Origin: Nissolia schottii | Lineage: Eukaryota; Streptophyta; Magnoliopsida; Fabales; Fabaceae | Assembly: GCA_003254905.1 (NCBI GenBank) | Contig: QANU01025285.1 | Coordinates: forward strand, 254,197-318,196 | Direction of reading: 5' to 3' | Length of the DNA stretch: 64,000 nt | Shown here: one piece after another, positions 49,770 to 60,274 of the stretch | How positions within the stretch are numbered: the stretch's first letter is position 1 | Layout: each line of letters begins with the position of its first letter | Notes under the pieces: model-generated | The model's database searches: none | Told to the model about the DNA's origin: nothing | Seen by the model: the letters and a program-made list of their open reading frames with translations, nothing else | Program-made: the position numbers and the translations under genes

Positions 49770-50425
49770 CTGAACATTACATGGGCCGTGGGGTCGGTTA
49801 CATGGATCAAGTGACGTCATAGTGCCCTATCAAGGACCATGCTTTCATGCAGATCATTAACCTCTAAATCTTTTCTAATAGTTTCCTATAGTTTTTCTAG
49901 GTCTTCCCCCTACCTCTAACTAATGAGTTACCCGCCATTTGATCAACTCTCCTTACTAGGGCTTCTATTGGTCTTTTCCTCATATGCCCAAAACACCTAA
50001 GATAAAATTCTACCATCTTTTCTACTATAGGTGCTATCCCGACCTTCTCCCTAATGCAATCGTTCCTAATCCTATCTTGTCTAGTGTGTCCACTCATCTA
50101 ACGCAGCATCTTCATTTCCGTAACATTGAGTTTATTCTCTTGTTGACTTTTTTTCTGCACAACACTCAGTCTCGTATAACATTGCTAGTCTTATCATTGT
50201 GCGGTAAAATTTCCCCTTAAGCTTGAGCGACATTTTTCTATCTCACAGAACTCCCGATGCACTCCTCTATTTCATCCACCCAGCTTGGATATGATTAACA
50301 TCACTTTCTATCTCCATCATTTTGGATAATGAAGCCAAGGTACTTGAACCTTTGAATGTGTGGTATAGGATAGTCTCCAATTTTCACCTCTACGTTTGGA
50401 TTGCAGAAAAGTAGTATCCTTTGCC
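49770..50425 (-). mobile_element. RTE-type LINE fragment upstream of SGF11
   Basis: On the minus strand, decayed reverse-transcriptase sequence runs through LKGKFYRTMIRLAMLYETEC, then EMKMLR*MSGHTRQDRIRND and IREKVGIAPIVEKMVE...FGHMRKRPIEALVRRVDQM. The invariant Trp of RWMSGHT is a stop codon. It ends near 49770 with a GTTGTTTTTGTTG string. It shares the gene's orientation and lies in what appears to be an intron of the SGF11 5' leader. Confidence 0.82.
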
Positions 50426-50559
50426 ATCCAAAAAGAAATTAACAGATTGGAAACTCCGTCTAACAGGGAAAAAAATTGAAAAAAATTAAAATGAAAATTC
50501 TTCTGCCATTCTCAAAAATCATCTACTATCCAAAATACAGATTGCAACAATGATCAAGC

Positions 50560-50790
50560 AAATCCATAAAGACACAGCAGAGGGACAGCAAACACAAACC
50601 AACCAGGCAACATTAAATGACATAAAACAGGGGGATGGAGAGGGGGGGGAGAGAGAGAGATCCGCGATTGATGGCGGAGAGAAAGAGAGACTGCGACGGT
50701 GAAGTACCAGCGAGTCGCCGGAGAAGAGCACCTCAAAGTCGCCCAGTCACTGCTGTCTGGTCCCGCCGCCTCTTCTGTCCATTCGTTACA
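50560..50790 (-). promoter_or_regulatory. Probable SGF11 leader exon and promoter
   Basis: A GC-richer, gene-start-like patch with CTCTCTC and CCGCC/GGCGG motifs on the minus strand (50630-50770), 1.6 kb upstream of the SGF11 ATG. A splice acceptor-like TTTCAG at about 49060 could join a leader exon here to the ATG exon. No other gene nearby on that strand would use it. Inferred only from composition and position. Confidence 0.4.
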
Positions 50791-50799
50791 AGTAAAAGG

Positions 50800-51596
50800 G
50801 TATAAGGGGAACTGAAAAAAAGTGTAGAAGCCATGGAGCTTGCAAATGAAAGATCAAAACTTGAACATACAGACAAAACAAAAAAGAGTGTGCAGTTACA
50901 GATAAATTACAGTTCGAACCTTTACAATTGTGGGGGTGAGAGATCACAGAGAAGCGTCGAACTCGAAAGAAGAAGAAGAAGGGATAGCTGTGATTCACAA
51001 TGCAACGAACCCCTCAATCTGGGAGGAGTTTTCAGAGAGTCAAAATTCAGGGGTTATAATAAGATAATTAGCATAAATTCAGCCTTAGTTAGGTTTGGAT
51101 GGATAGAGTAGGGGTGGGTAATCGGTAGAAATCATATTTATTAATATAATTTTATTATTTAATTTTTTTAAAATAAATTATAATTTAAAGAGTCTTTAAG
51201 ATTTTCTCACATTTACACTATTGTTAATATTTTTTTATTTATTTTTTGTTGATCAAATGTCATATATTCTGTTTATGATCTTATTATTACATATTAAGTA
51301 AGAGAATTGATAATAGATATAATAAAGTTAAGTAAACTTTTTTGGGATATGAACTTTAGTTTATTAATGATAAAATCAATAGAGTTTGAATAGTTGTTGT
51401 CCATATTTTAGAGGCTATCTTAAAGTTGGGTGTGCGGGCTTTAGGTAGTTGTCAGGAGTATATGATCCCCCCAAACTCGATGTCGCAAACCTGACTTGGC
51501 CCAACCTCTTTTAGCCTCGCTGCTTCCTGACTTGCTTTGGGGCTCTAGGTTTTGGGATGATAGGTCTCAACCCAATGCATATTGCCTTATCTTTAA
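50800..51596. other. Spacer, no gene seen
   Basis: A 92-codon plus-strand frame (50833-51111) lacks recognisable domains and overlaps the presumed SGF11 promoter. A GAGTAGGGGTGGGTAATCGG string (51105) resembles a hAT-like MITE end without a clear partner. Confidence 0.5.
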
Positions 51597-51875
51597 CAAT
51601 TTTACTCTTTTGCCCCTATCATACAAACTATTTACGAAAGTACCACTGTTTTGAAACATATTACAGGAGTACCACTGTTTTGAAAACATATTACAGGAGT
51701 ACCACTGTTTTGAAAACATAACATGCTTTGCACAATGTAAAAGTACAAAAACTTTTTTCAAAACAGTGGTACTCCTGTAATATGTTTTCAAAACAGTGAT
51801 ATTCCTGTAATATGTTTCAAAACAGTGGTACTTTCGTAAATAGTTTGTATGATAGGGGCAAAAGAGCAAAATTGT
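51597..51875. repeat. Hairpin built of tandem 30-bp repeats
   Basis: The left arm ACAATTTTACTCTTTTGCCCC continues through three head-to-tail units of GTACCACTGTTTTGAAAACA (about 30 bp each, spaced by TATTACAGGA). The right arm carries the same three units inverted (CAAAACAGTGGTACTCCTGT...) and ends GGGGCAAAAGAGCAAAATTGT. Arms are about 117 bp around a loop of about 45 bp (51715-51758). Non-coding. A single diverged arm copy occurs at 25011-25078. Confidence 0.88.
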
Positions 51876-53555
51876 CTCATTTTCATGTGAAAGCGAAACT
51901 TGTTTTTATTTTGTCAGACAAGTTTTTTCCTTAAAAAAATAGTGAAACTTGAACAACTTCACACCTTATATTATGTCACATGTATGCAACAAATTTAAGT
52001 ACTTGAATATTTTAAAGAGATTTTTTTTTTCTCCGTTCTCAACGTGCTTTTAAAGAAGAGCTCACTGAAATGCAGATAAGATTGAAAATTGATAGAAAAT
52101 TGGAGTTTCGAGGAAAGTGAAGGAATATTTATAATTCAACAATAGATAAACAATAATTCAAAATTCCTACGAATCGATTTAATTTCAATTATAATGCGTA
52201 ACAATTACAATAATATATTATGAGATTGAGATTAAGAATTAAGAATACTTGAAAAGGTTAAGAAAGAATGATTCATAGCTACCCTGACCTTGTTCTTAAT
52301 GGGACAAGCTGACTTGGCTGTGGCTAGGAGTAGGGTCTCTCCCTTGTGTTAGTTAATAATGATGGGTTTAGCATGTCCATTATAGTTAGTCCAAATACAA
52401 AACCCATAATCAAACCCACCATGAGATGTGCTTAATGACAATTAGCTCAATAACAACAATAATTATAAATAATTGGGCTACAAATTATCCTCTAATATTT
52501 TTTGTACTTCTAATTCATCTGAATTATTACAAAATGCCACAATAACTTATGTTAATCCACACAAATTTCAATAAAAAAATACAAATGTCTGCTGCTTTAG
52601 GAAACATGATAATAATGAAATCAAGAAAACCATCCTACTTGAATATTAAAATAACTAAATAAATAATACTCACACCCTTTAGGTTTGTAAAAATGATACA
52701 ATCAACCCTAACCTTTGCAAAATTGACACTCCACCACTTAGAAATTTGTTGAAATGATACTCAATCCCAAACTTCCCCAAACTATGAGAATCGCTAATAA
52801 ATAGATCATCTATAAATATTGTATTTGAGAAACAAAGAAAAATTGAGTCATTTATCAATGAAATAATATATTTGTTGATAACTTCCTCAAAAAGTTTTCT
52901 CACTAATTGTCGTGCAAATATTACTGTCGGATATACTAATAGAATGGTCATCAAAACAACTAATTAAGATTCTCACCCTAAATATCTATTATACATACTG
53001 ACGAAAAATATATGGCAATATCTAATTTTTTTTTATCTTTTTAAGTAATCTATATCAAAAAACATGTTTATTCATTAGTATTGTTTTCCTTTTAAGGTTT
53101 AGCAACTAGGGTTAGTTTTTGATAAAATATTTTTGTTGGTATTTAATTTTTTTATTGTCGTGAGAAAATTAGAGTTGGTTGAAGATTTAGTGTTCACCAT
53201 TGAATTTTTTAATAATACATTGTATATACTTTTACAACTACACCCAATTACATTTAATATTCATTTTCTCTCTTTTTCCCACTCTCTCTCGCACTGTTTT
53301 TTTTCATTTCTTCTTCTTCTTCTTCTACTTTATTTTTTTTTTCTCTCCTCCCTCACTCTCCCTTCATTCTCTCTCACATTTTGAGTCTGCAACCTCCATT
53401 TTCATCTCTTTTCTTCTATATGTAAACCCTAAACATACCATTTCCTTTTCCTTTTTTCCATCTCCAACCTCCAATTCATTTTTCTTTTCAATTTTGTTCT
53501 TCTTCATTTCCTCCTTCTTTTTTTTCAATTTCGTTTTCTTCTTTACAAGACGTTA
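51876..53555. other. AT-rich spacer ending in a pyrimidine tract
   Basis: No gene recognised. From 53265 to 53545 the plus strand is strongly pyrimidine-rich (TTCTTCTTC, CTCTCTCTC, TTTTCC), which yields spurious Phe/Ser-rich frames and could be a transcribed leader. Confidence 0.5.
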
Positions 53556-53690
53556 TGAATCCCAAAGTTTTCATTTTTGTTTCTATCTTATTCTTTGGAT
53601 CTGCTTGTTCAAAAATTTGTGTATGTAAGTACCACTTCTTCTTCTTCTTCTTCTTAGAGATAGTGTCTGACAGTTACTGATGCGGTTTGT
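53556..53690 (+). CDS. Candidate secreted-peptide exon(s), very tentative
   Basis: After a long pyrimidine-rich leader, an ATG at 53556 opens MNPKVFIFVSILFFGSACS, which reads like a secretory signal peptide, followed by KICVC and a GTATGTAAGT donor-like site. About 50 bp on, an AG is followed by TDAVCANKCTSHG and a GTAAGT donor-like site (53706). Cysteine-rich peptide genes of plants often have this exon plan. The implied intron is unusually short, a CTT microsatellite fills it, and no third exon with more cysteines was found. LINE sequence follows at once. Confidence 0.2.
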
Positions 53691-53739
53691 GCTAACAAGT
53701 GCACTAGTCATGGTAAGTAATAGCAAGCAAAAAGGACAC

Positions 53740-54660
53740 AATGTAGTATGCTGCATCCAGATCTTTGGGAACCTCAATTTTCTCAAAATCATCTACACAA
53801 ATCTCCATTCTACTTTGTCATAGGCCTTGCTCGTATCATGCTTCATAGTTGCATTACCATAATTACCAGAGTTCTTGTTCTTTAAAGCATGGGTAGGCTT
53901 GCATGCTATCAGGATGTTAATTTATCCTGAACAAAAGCACTCCACAAATCTAAAATAATAGATAGTAAAAAAAAAGCATTCGACTAATTAGCCAAGTTCT
54001 TACTATTGATCTTGTAGACCACATTACAAAGAGATATGGGCCTAATTAACAAAGCCGTAGAATCAACATTATTACATTGTAGAATTAAAACTATAAAAAT
54101 CCTGTTAAAATGCTCATCAAAGACCCTATTATTCAAAATATCAAGAATAGAGATAATATCATCGCCCAAAATATACCAATTTTTTTTAAAAAAAATAGAG
54201 CTGACATACTATCTGGTCCCAGGAATTTAGTGGCTCCCGTTCAAAAAATAGTTTCTTTTATCTCATTATTGACGAATGACAAACTAAGAAAATGAAGCAA
54301 GTCATCATTAAGCCCATGGAAAGGACCCTCAAAAGCAGTCTCATGATGAGAAAGGGGAGAAGAAGAGAATAGATCGGTGAAGTAAGCCTTCACCACTCCC
54401 TCCTTAGGCTCCACCCCAATATGGATATTCCTCTCTTCATCACAAAGCTTCGTGATTTTATTCTTCTATTTCCTCAAACGTTGCTAGGGAGTGGGAAAAC
54501 TTAGAGTTAGAGTCCCCTTCATTGAGTCACTGGACTCTAGATCTTTGCTTCCACATAATCTCATCCCTGACAAGAAGCTTGTTCAACTCACCCTTGAGGC
54601 TCCTTAGACTTCCAACAACCTTTGCGGTTTGGATCATGTATATGTGGCTAGTGATTTTTT
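53740..54660 (-). pseudogene. L1-type LINE reverse-transcriptase relic
   Basis: Read right to left, shifted frames give VVKAYFTDLFSSSP..., GPDSMSALFF (the PGPDG...ALFY motif), RPISLCNVVYKINSK (the RPISLCNVLYKIISK motif) and, near 53800, SKAYDKVEWRFV (the KAYDRVEW motif). The order and spacing are those of plant L1 reverse transcriptase. Frameshifts and stops are frequent; the catalytic YxDD region is missing because the element is truncated at about 53740. No endonuclease part is joined here. Confidence 0.88.
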
Positions 54661-54669
54661 CTTGTAGCT

Positions 54670-54675
<6 letters not shown>

Positions 54676-54714
<39 letters not shown>
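54676..54714. repeat. (TA)n microsatellite
   Basis: About 19 TA units at the upstream boundary of the L1 relic. Confidence 0.95.
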
Positions 54715-54717
<3 letters not shown>

Positions 54718-54867
54718 CCATAACATGGCCAAAAGAATTCTTGTTCTAAATCTTCAACTCATTACCATTCATCTTCAGTATCCCCAAAATGCCAATATCA
54801 TCATCCACACGACCATTGTGCCACCCTGATTATCTGTCCACATGACCATTGCGCCACCATTACCTAT

Positions 54868-55360
54868 AGAAGTTTTGCCCACCTTGACGTAATTGGATAT
54901 TTGGATTCAGATTCTTCTGGTTGTATAGATACAAGAAAGTTAATTTTTGGATGTATGATTCTTAAAGTAGATGGAACAATATCAAGAAGAAGTGTGAAGT
55001 AGTCAGTGATTGTTGTTTCTACAATGAAAGCTGAATTTATGACATGCTTTGAGGTCATAATTCATATTAAGTGGTTGTGAAATGTTTTTTTCGAGGCTTG
55101 AAATTTTTGATTGTATGGTCAAGCCGCTGGAAACTTATTGTGATAATTCCCTTAATAATCTTCTTTACTAAATGCAACAAGTATTCTAAAGTGCTAAGAA
55201 TATGGAATTGAAATGTTTTGTCGTTAAAAAAAAAAGTTCAGAAGCATAGAGTGTAAATATAACGCATTAGTACTGACCTTATGATTGTTGGTCTATTGAT
55301 GACAGGGATACCACCCAAAACATTTAGTGAACGTGTTGAAAGTTTGGGTGTTGTTGTCAA
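54868..55360 (+). pseudogene. Ty1-copia RNase H relic
   Basis: Begins LDVIGYSDSDFSGCIDTRKL, the copia RNase H start (GYSDSDFAGCVDTRKSTSG). It continues SRRSVK*SVIVVSTMKAEFM (WKSVKQSVTATSTMEAEF), KPLETYCDNS (PLKIYCDNSAA), NMELKCFVVK and RDTTQNI (GLPPKTF). Stops and frameshifts interrupt it. Only the C-terminal end of pol survives. Confidence 0.9.
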
Positions 55361-55753
55361 GGCATTACTATTTATTATGATGATGTTTGTGTTTTATGTA
55401 CTTTGACATTTTGAGTTCATGAATGAACATGTTTCTGTATTACCTGTTTTCGGGTTTGTATACATGACAATATCGGAATAAAGATAATAGGTTCTGTCTT
55501 TGATAAAGACATTAAAGTTACACCTTACTCTTCATTATGTGTCATGTTAAGAAAGAAGGTTGATGTTATTGTACATGAAGGGACTGCGTCGGTAAACAAT
55601 GACAAGCAACTACCATTCTCACATTAATTTTTCTTTTACTTTGTCGTGATATTGTAGCATAACCATTATAACAAGGATTTAACATTATTTATTTGTGCAT
55701 TATATTTTCTTGTTAAACTATGAATGTATTGTTATATGGTACAAGTGGGAGAA

Positions 55754-56095
55754 TGTAAGGATTATGTCTCATTCAATTGTGTTTCATAATAATATATAGT
55801 TTAATAATCATAGTAATGTTAAATCTATTGGCTATTTTATTGAAGAAACATTATTAATTATGAATAGTCATGTATGTAAAGACATGACTATATATATGAA
55901 GAATGAACATGACAATTGGGATGAGTATGATGGAAGCACCTTTTCATGTTTATATAAAGAAGGGATGTGGTCCTTTCTCAATCAAGATTAGAGTTCAATA
56001 TTATCATCAATATTGTGCTATTAATGAAGTGGTCAAGAGGGAAAAATCATCATCTTCTGTATTCTACTTACTCAATGATTATTTTTTCATTTAAG
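55754..56095 (+). mobile_element. Probable 3' LTR of the copia relic
   Basis: A polypurine-like AAGTGGGAGAA (55743-55753) is followed by TGTAAGGATTATG, the usual polypurine tract/LTR junction of copia elements, 390 bp after the RNase H relic. A TATATAAAGAAGG promoter-like string lies at about 55953. The right LTR boundary was not found; the end given is approximate. Confidence 0.5.
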
Positions 56096-58381
56096 TGTAT
56101 AGAGTGTTGATTGATCTTCAAGTACGACAATGACTTCTTTCCATGAAAAATGGTACACTCTCTTAATCTAATCTATGTGAAAATTATGAAGCTCTAGATC
56201 CTAATATATAGTGTGTTTATGATAATTGTTAATGCATAAACTAATTATATAGCTTACAAATAAAATTTAGTTCCATATATATATATATATATATATATGA
56301 TATTTTAGTTTTTTTTTTGTTCGATTTAATGTTTTAGCTTAACTTGTTATATTTTTGTATTTTTGGTCCTTCGTTCAAATATAATGAAAATAAATAATAT
56401 GTGAAGTAGATTTAATGAAAGGACTTAAATATTGAGAGCTTAAATTTTAAAAGACCAAATTCATATGTAAAAAACTAATTAGATTGAGAATGGATATATA
56501 TAATTCTTCAGACTAATATATAGTTTAACTTTTCTTTAAAAAAAGAGAGGAAAATATGAATAAAAAATGGAAAATAGCGGCATATTTGTTTTGGGACTAA
56601 AGTAATGTGATAATTCTCAATATTGAGTTATTTTTGTTTGTAATTAGAGTAATCTTTTTTTTGATTTTTAAATTGTTTTGATTTGATTTTAGATAGAATT
56701 TAGATTTCCTAACCTTTAGGCAAGCATTGTACTCTTACTTTGCATTCTAAATTAGCAGAAAATATATATCTCTACTCATTATCTGAAGACTACATCAGAG
56801 ACCAACACAGAAAGTGTTGCAATTTGAACTATGCTTTACATCTCATTTCATAATAGACTTGAATAATTTTATTTGTAAGACCTTGTAAAAGAAATGCCTC
56901 GAGGGAAAACGAAAATACTCATAAAAAGGCAATGAAAACAATCAAAATATCCACAAAAGGAGAACAAAAATGCCCATAAAGGGATGGCAAAAACATAAAA
57001 GATGGTTTAAGAAATAACAAATGTGGATAACTATGCTCAAGATCTAAAAAGTTTGATTTTTGAATTAAAAAAATCCTAAATAACAAAAAGAAAAAGTGGT
57101 GAGATTGTCATGTACCAAAGAAGAAGGATGACAACTCCGTTAGAACACACATGAATGGAGATCAAAAGAAGAAGAGAGAGAAGTGAAAAAAAAACAAAAA
57201 CCTATAATATTTAGAATAAAAGTCAAATATTTTTAATAACTTAAGAGTAATGCTACCAACTTCAATGAATGACATTTGTCAATTTAATTCCTATTCCCCC
57301 CTTGGTATCAAGTGTCATTCATAGGAATTGTTAATTAGGACTAGATTGTTAAGATCTCGATTTAAATATTAAAATATTATAATTTTACGATTTTGAAGAA
57401 ATCAACCGATCTCACTATTATCAGTTGAATCAAACGATCCTGCGATTTAAATAGTGTTACGATTTCATGTTTTACATTTTTATTTTGCTTTTCTGATCTT
57501 ACATAAGATCTCGATTTTAACAACCTTATAAGGATTGGTAAAAAGATTTTGTAGGAGGATATGACATTACTCAAATTTGGCTCAATATTACTATATATCT
57601 AACTTTTCATGGTTCTAAACATCTAATGATTTTTATGATGAAAATTTTGCGTAGAGTAGAAATTATTACTCAAATTTATCTTATTTTTCATGGTTCCAAA
57701 CACCTAATCATTTTTATGGTGAAAATTTTGCATGGTGTAGAAATTAGAAGAGAAATGTTATTTATACTTGTTGATTATAGAATATTGTGCTGGCTTACTA
57801 ATCATTCACTATTAAATGAAATTTTAATAAGATGCAAATCTCAATAAAATTTCATACAATGATAAATAATTAGTCAATCGACAGAGTGTTCTAAAATCAA
57901 TGAGTCTAAATAACACATCTCAAATTAGAATATATATAAAAGTGATAGCAACAAAGGAACCATGGTCCACCTAGATCCCCAGCTAGCTACGCGCTGCCGA
58001 CTAAGGCATCCCCTAAAACCAAGATCCAATCCTAGTCTTTAGGAAAATAGTAGAAAAATACAAACCAAAAAAAGTCCAAAGAAAGCGTTGTTCACTGGGC
58101 ACATAACATCCCAACAAAGAGAAAGGAAAAACAACAAATTGTAAGAAAAGAAAGTGTAAATAAGAAAGGTGGTTGTATGGCAAAACCAAAATGCACGACT
58201 GCGACCCTTTGTTGCATATGACTATGAGAAAAGAGGTCAAGGTTTCATACTTCATTTTCTCTTTTTGATTTTCCTTCAAGAACTTAGCATCGAAGATATG
58301 TAGAAGAAAATCATAGCATTTATTATTACGCCTTATTTTACCCTTTTTGCTAGCCTTCTAGATTCTTGCCTTATTCTAACT
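56096..58381. other. AT-rich spacer with a local duplication
   Basis: No gene seen. A TA microsatellite lies at 56276-56298. A segment of about 62 bp (TTTCATGGTTCTAAACATCT onward) is repeated with substitutions at 57604-57665 and 57686-57747, a unit of about 82 bp. The last few hundred bases should contain the promoter of the gene at 58382. Confidence 0.6.
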
Positions 58382-58651
58382 ATGACTCCTTACCCTTCTT
58401 ATTATTACAGTCCTCCTCCCCCTCAACAGCAACAAGAGCAACAACAAGATGAGGTTCAACTTTCCGATGACAAGCACTTTGCTCTGCACGGAATGGTCAT
58501 GCTTCTTGTGCTTATCATAGTCTTCCTTCTCTTCCTTGTGTTCATCCTCGTCATGCCTCGCCTCAAGAAGCGTGCAAGGTGTTCTCAGTCTCATGAATTG
58601 GAAACAGATGGAGACTCCGTTGTTGCAGGCCACAAGTCTCCTTGGAGCTAG
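58382..58651 (+). CDS. Small single-pass membrane protein, 89 aa
   Basis: An intronless frame with clear coding character. The N-terminus is Pro/Tyr/Gln-rich (MTPYPSYYYSPPPPQQQQ), then an acidic stretch. One strong transmembrane helix spans about residues 38-58 (MVMLLVLIIVFLLFLVFILVM). A basic stop-transfer RLKKRAR is followed by a hydrophilic 25-residue tail ending HKSPWS. There is no RING or other catalytic domain, so its role is unknown; a membrane adaptor or anchor is possible but unproven. It lies between SGF11 and FOLK, where Arabidopsis (At5g58570, from memory) also has a small membrane protein, which supports it being a real, conserved gene. The ATG is the first in frame. Confidence 0.75.
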   Translation: MTPYPSYYYSPPPPQQQQEQQQDEVQLSDDKHFALHGMVMLLVLIIVFLLFLVFILVMPRLKKRARCSQSHELETDGDSVVAGHKSPWS

Positions 58652-59374
58652 CAAGGAAAATTTTAATTTTGTAACTTGTAAGGAACGTTTTTTCTTTTAT
58701 GCATATTGTATTAATGGGTTTGAACAATATGATTTTAAGTGCTTGAATTTCATGTTATCATAGTTTAAAGATATGAATGAGAATGGATCTGCAAAACTCC
58801 TCTTTGCTGCTGTTGTCGGTGGGGATTTCAGGAACAACCGTATTATTTTGATTTATTTTGTGTGAAACACTATATTAATTCACACATTACTTGTCTTTAA
58901 ATGAAATTTTAATGGGATCTACATTTTATTATTTCTCATGTAATAAAAAATAAAACATGAGTTAACACAATGTTTCATACAAAATAGGTACACCTAACAT
59001 TTCTCTATCAGTAATTTGTGGTGTACGTGACTATTCATGTTTTCCGTAATAAATTCATCTATCACTCAGTGTCTTACGCCTTAGAAGGAACACTCAGCTT
59101 GTTGAATCATCGTTTGAAGATATCGACACCCTTCGGGTATATTTACATTTTAGTCCCAATCATGTAGGACAAACATACACTCTACCTTGGCCGTTAATCG
59201 GTTATCTGTTGCGTTTTATTATATATTTTTATTCTTATACTTTCAGAAAGTGTACCTGTCTATTACCAATCGGAAATGTTATTTGTACATTAACACTGAT
59301 GTAGACATCAAGTCTTCTCTCTCACACACATCGTGAGCTCATACTTACATCATGTGCTCATGATATCTTGCAAA
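58652..59374. other. Downstream region of the small membrane-protein gene
   Basis: Probably the 3' UTR for the first 150-200 bp, then AT-rich spacer without recognised genes. Confidence 0.5.
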
Positions 59375-59645
59375 AATACTATTTGTACACTAAAAAAATT
59401 GATACATGTGTACAACCATACAGATAAACAAACATTATAAAATAGATAAATAAACATTACAAAACAGAGAAACAAACTTGTCATCGAACTTTTATGCATG
59501 CACAGACACACTTGTGTTTAATATTGCTCGTTTATGTGTTTGATAATGTTTGTTTCTCTGTTTTATAATTTTTATTTATTTACTATTTAATGTTTGTTTC
59601 TTTGTGTGGGTGTACACATGTATCAATTTTTTCGATATAAAAACA
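59375..59645. mobile_element. Long foldback MITE
   Basis: The left arm (AATTGATACATGTGTACAACC, AAACAAACATTATAAAATAG, AACAGAGAAACAAAC) is complementary in order to the right arm. Read on the minus strand, the right arm gives AATTGATACATGTGTACACC, GAAACAAACATTAAATAG and AACAGAGAAACAAACATT. The result is a hairpin of about 120-bp arms. Non-coding. Confidence 0.82.
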
Positions 59646-60274
59646 GCTGAGATTGGATGTCTTGAGAGTACTCCTCTTTACCAATTAAGTTGTCTTGGGT
59701 GTACTATTCTTTTTGAGTTAAGTTATATGTACTCATTGTTTTTGTAATCTTATTGTGACTCACTATTCTTCCACTATTAATGAATGGATTGGGGTACACA
59801 TCTAAGTGGAATTTTATCCATTGGTAGATAAATTATGAGTCGATACAATATTTCAAATAATTAGCACAATTAAAATTTCTTTTTTTTCTTTTATTACTGT
59901 GATGTCTTGTTTGTTCTGTAGTTGATAAGATGCAGGGGTGCTAGTGGATCAAGTCAACCTGTTGAACTCGATCAATTTGAACTGAACAAACCTGTTTGGT
60001 TTGGTCAAAAAAATAGTCCATTAATGAATCGATTATAGGTTTTTCAATTTTTGGCTCCACTAACCTGTGACCTGACATGTGAACCCAAACACATCCTTTT
60101 TTTTTTATCCTTCTTTCTATGAACTTAAGGATTATTATGTGAATATATTATGAGACATGAGACTTAGTTATGATAATTGTGGTTGTTATTTTTAATCATA
60201 GATCACGCTTTAGTGATTCATCATATATAAATTTCTTTTTAAATCTTTTGAAATTTTAAAAAATATTAGTGTGA
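59646..60274. other. Spacer with possible hAT-like MITE end
   Basis: A CAGGGGTGCTAGTGG string (59934) followed by AACCTG-rich sequence resembles the left ends of the hAT-like elements at 17.4 and 45.3 kb, but no matching right end or duplication was located. No gene. Confidence 0.4.

Noticed and set aside
51597..51875. Regularly spaced repeats that superficially recall a CRISPR array
   Set aside because: The units are contiguous, inverted in the second half and without unique spacers, and this is a plant nuclear genome.
53200..53628. 142-codon Phe/Ser-rich frame
   Set aside because: Translation of a pyrimidine tract. The amino-acid content is explained by TTC/TCT repeats.
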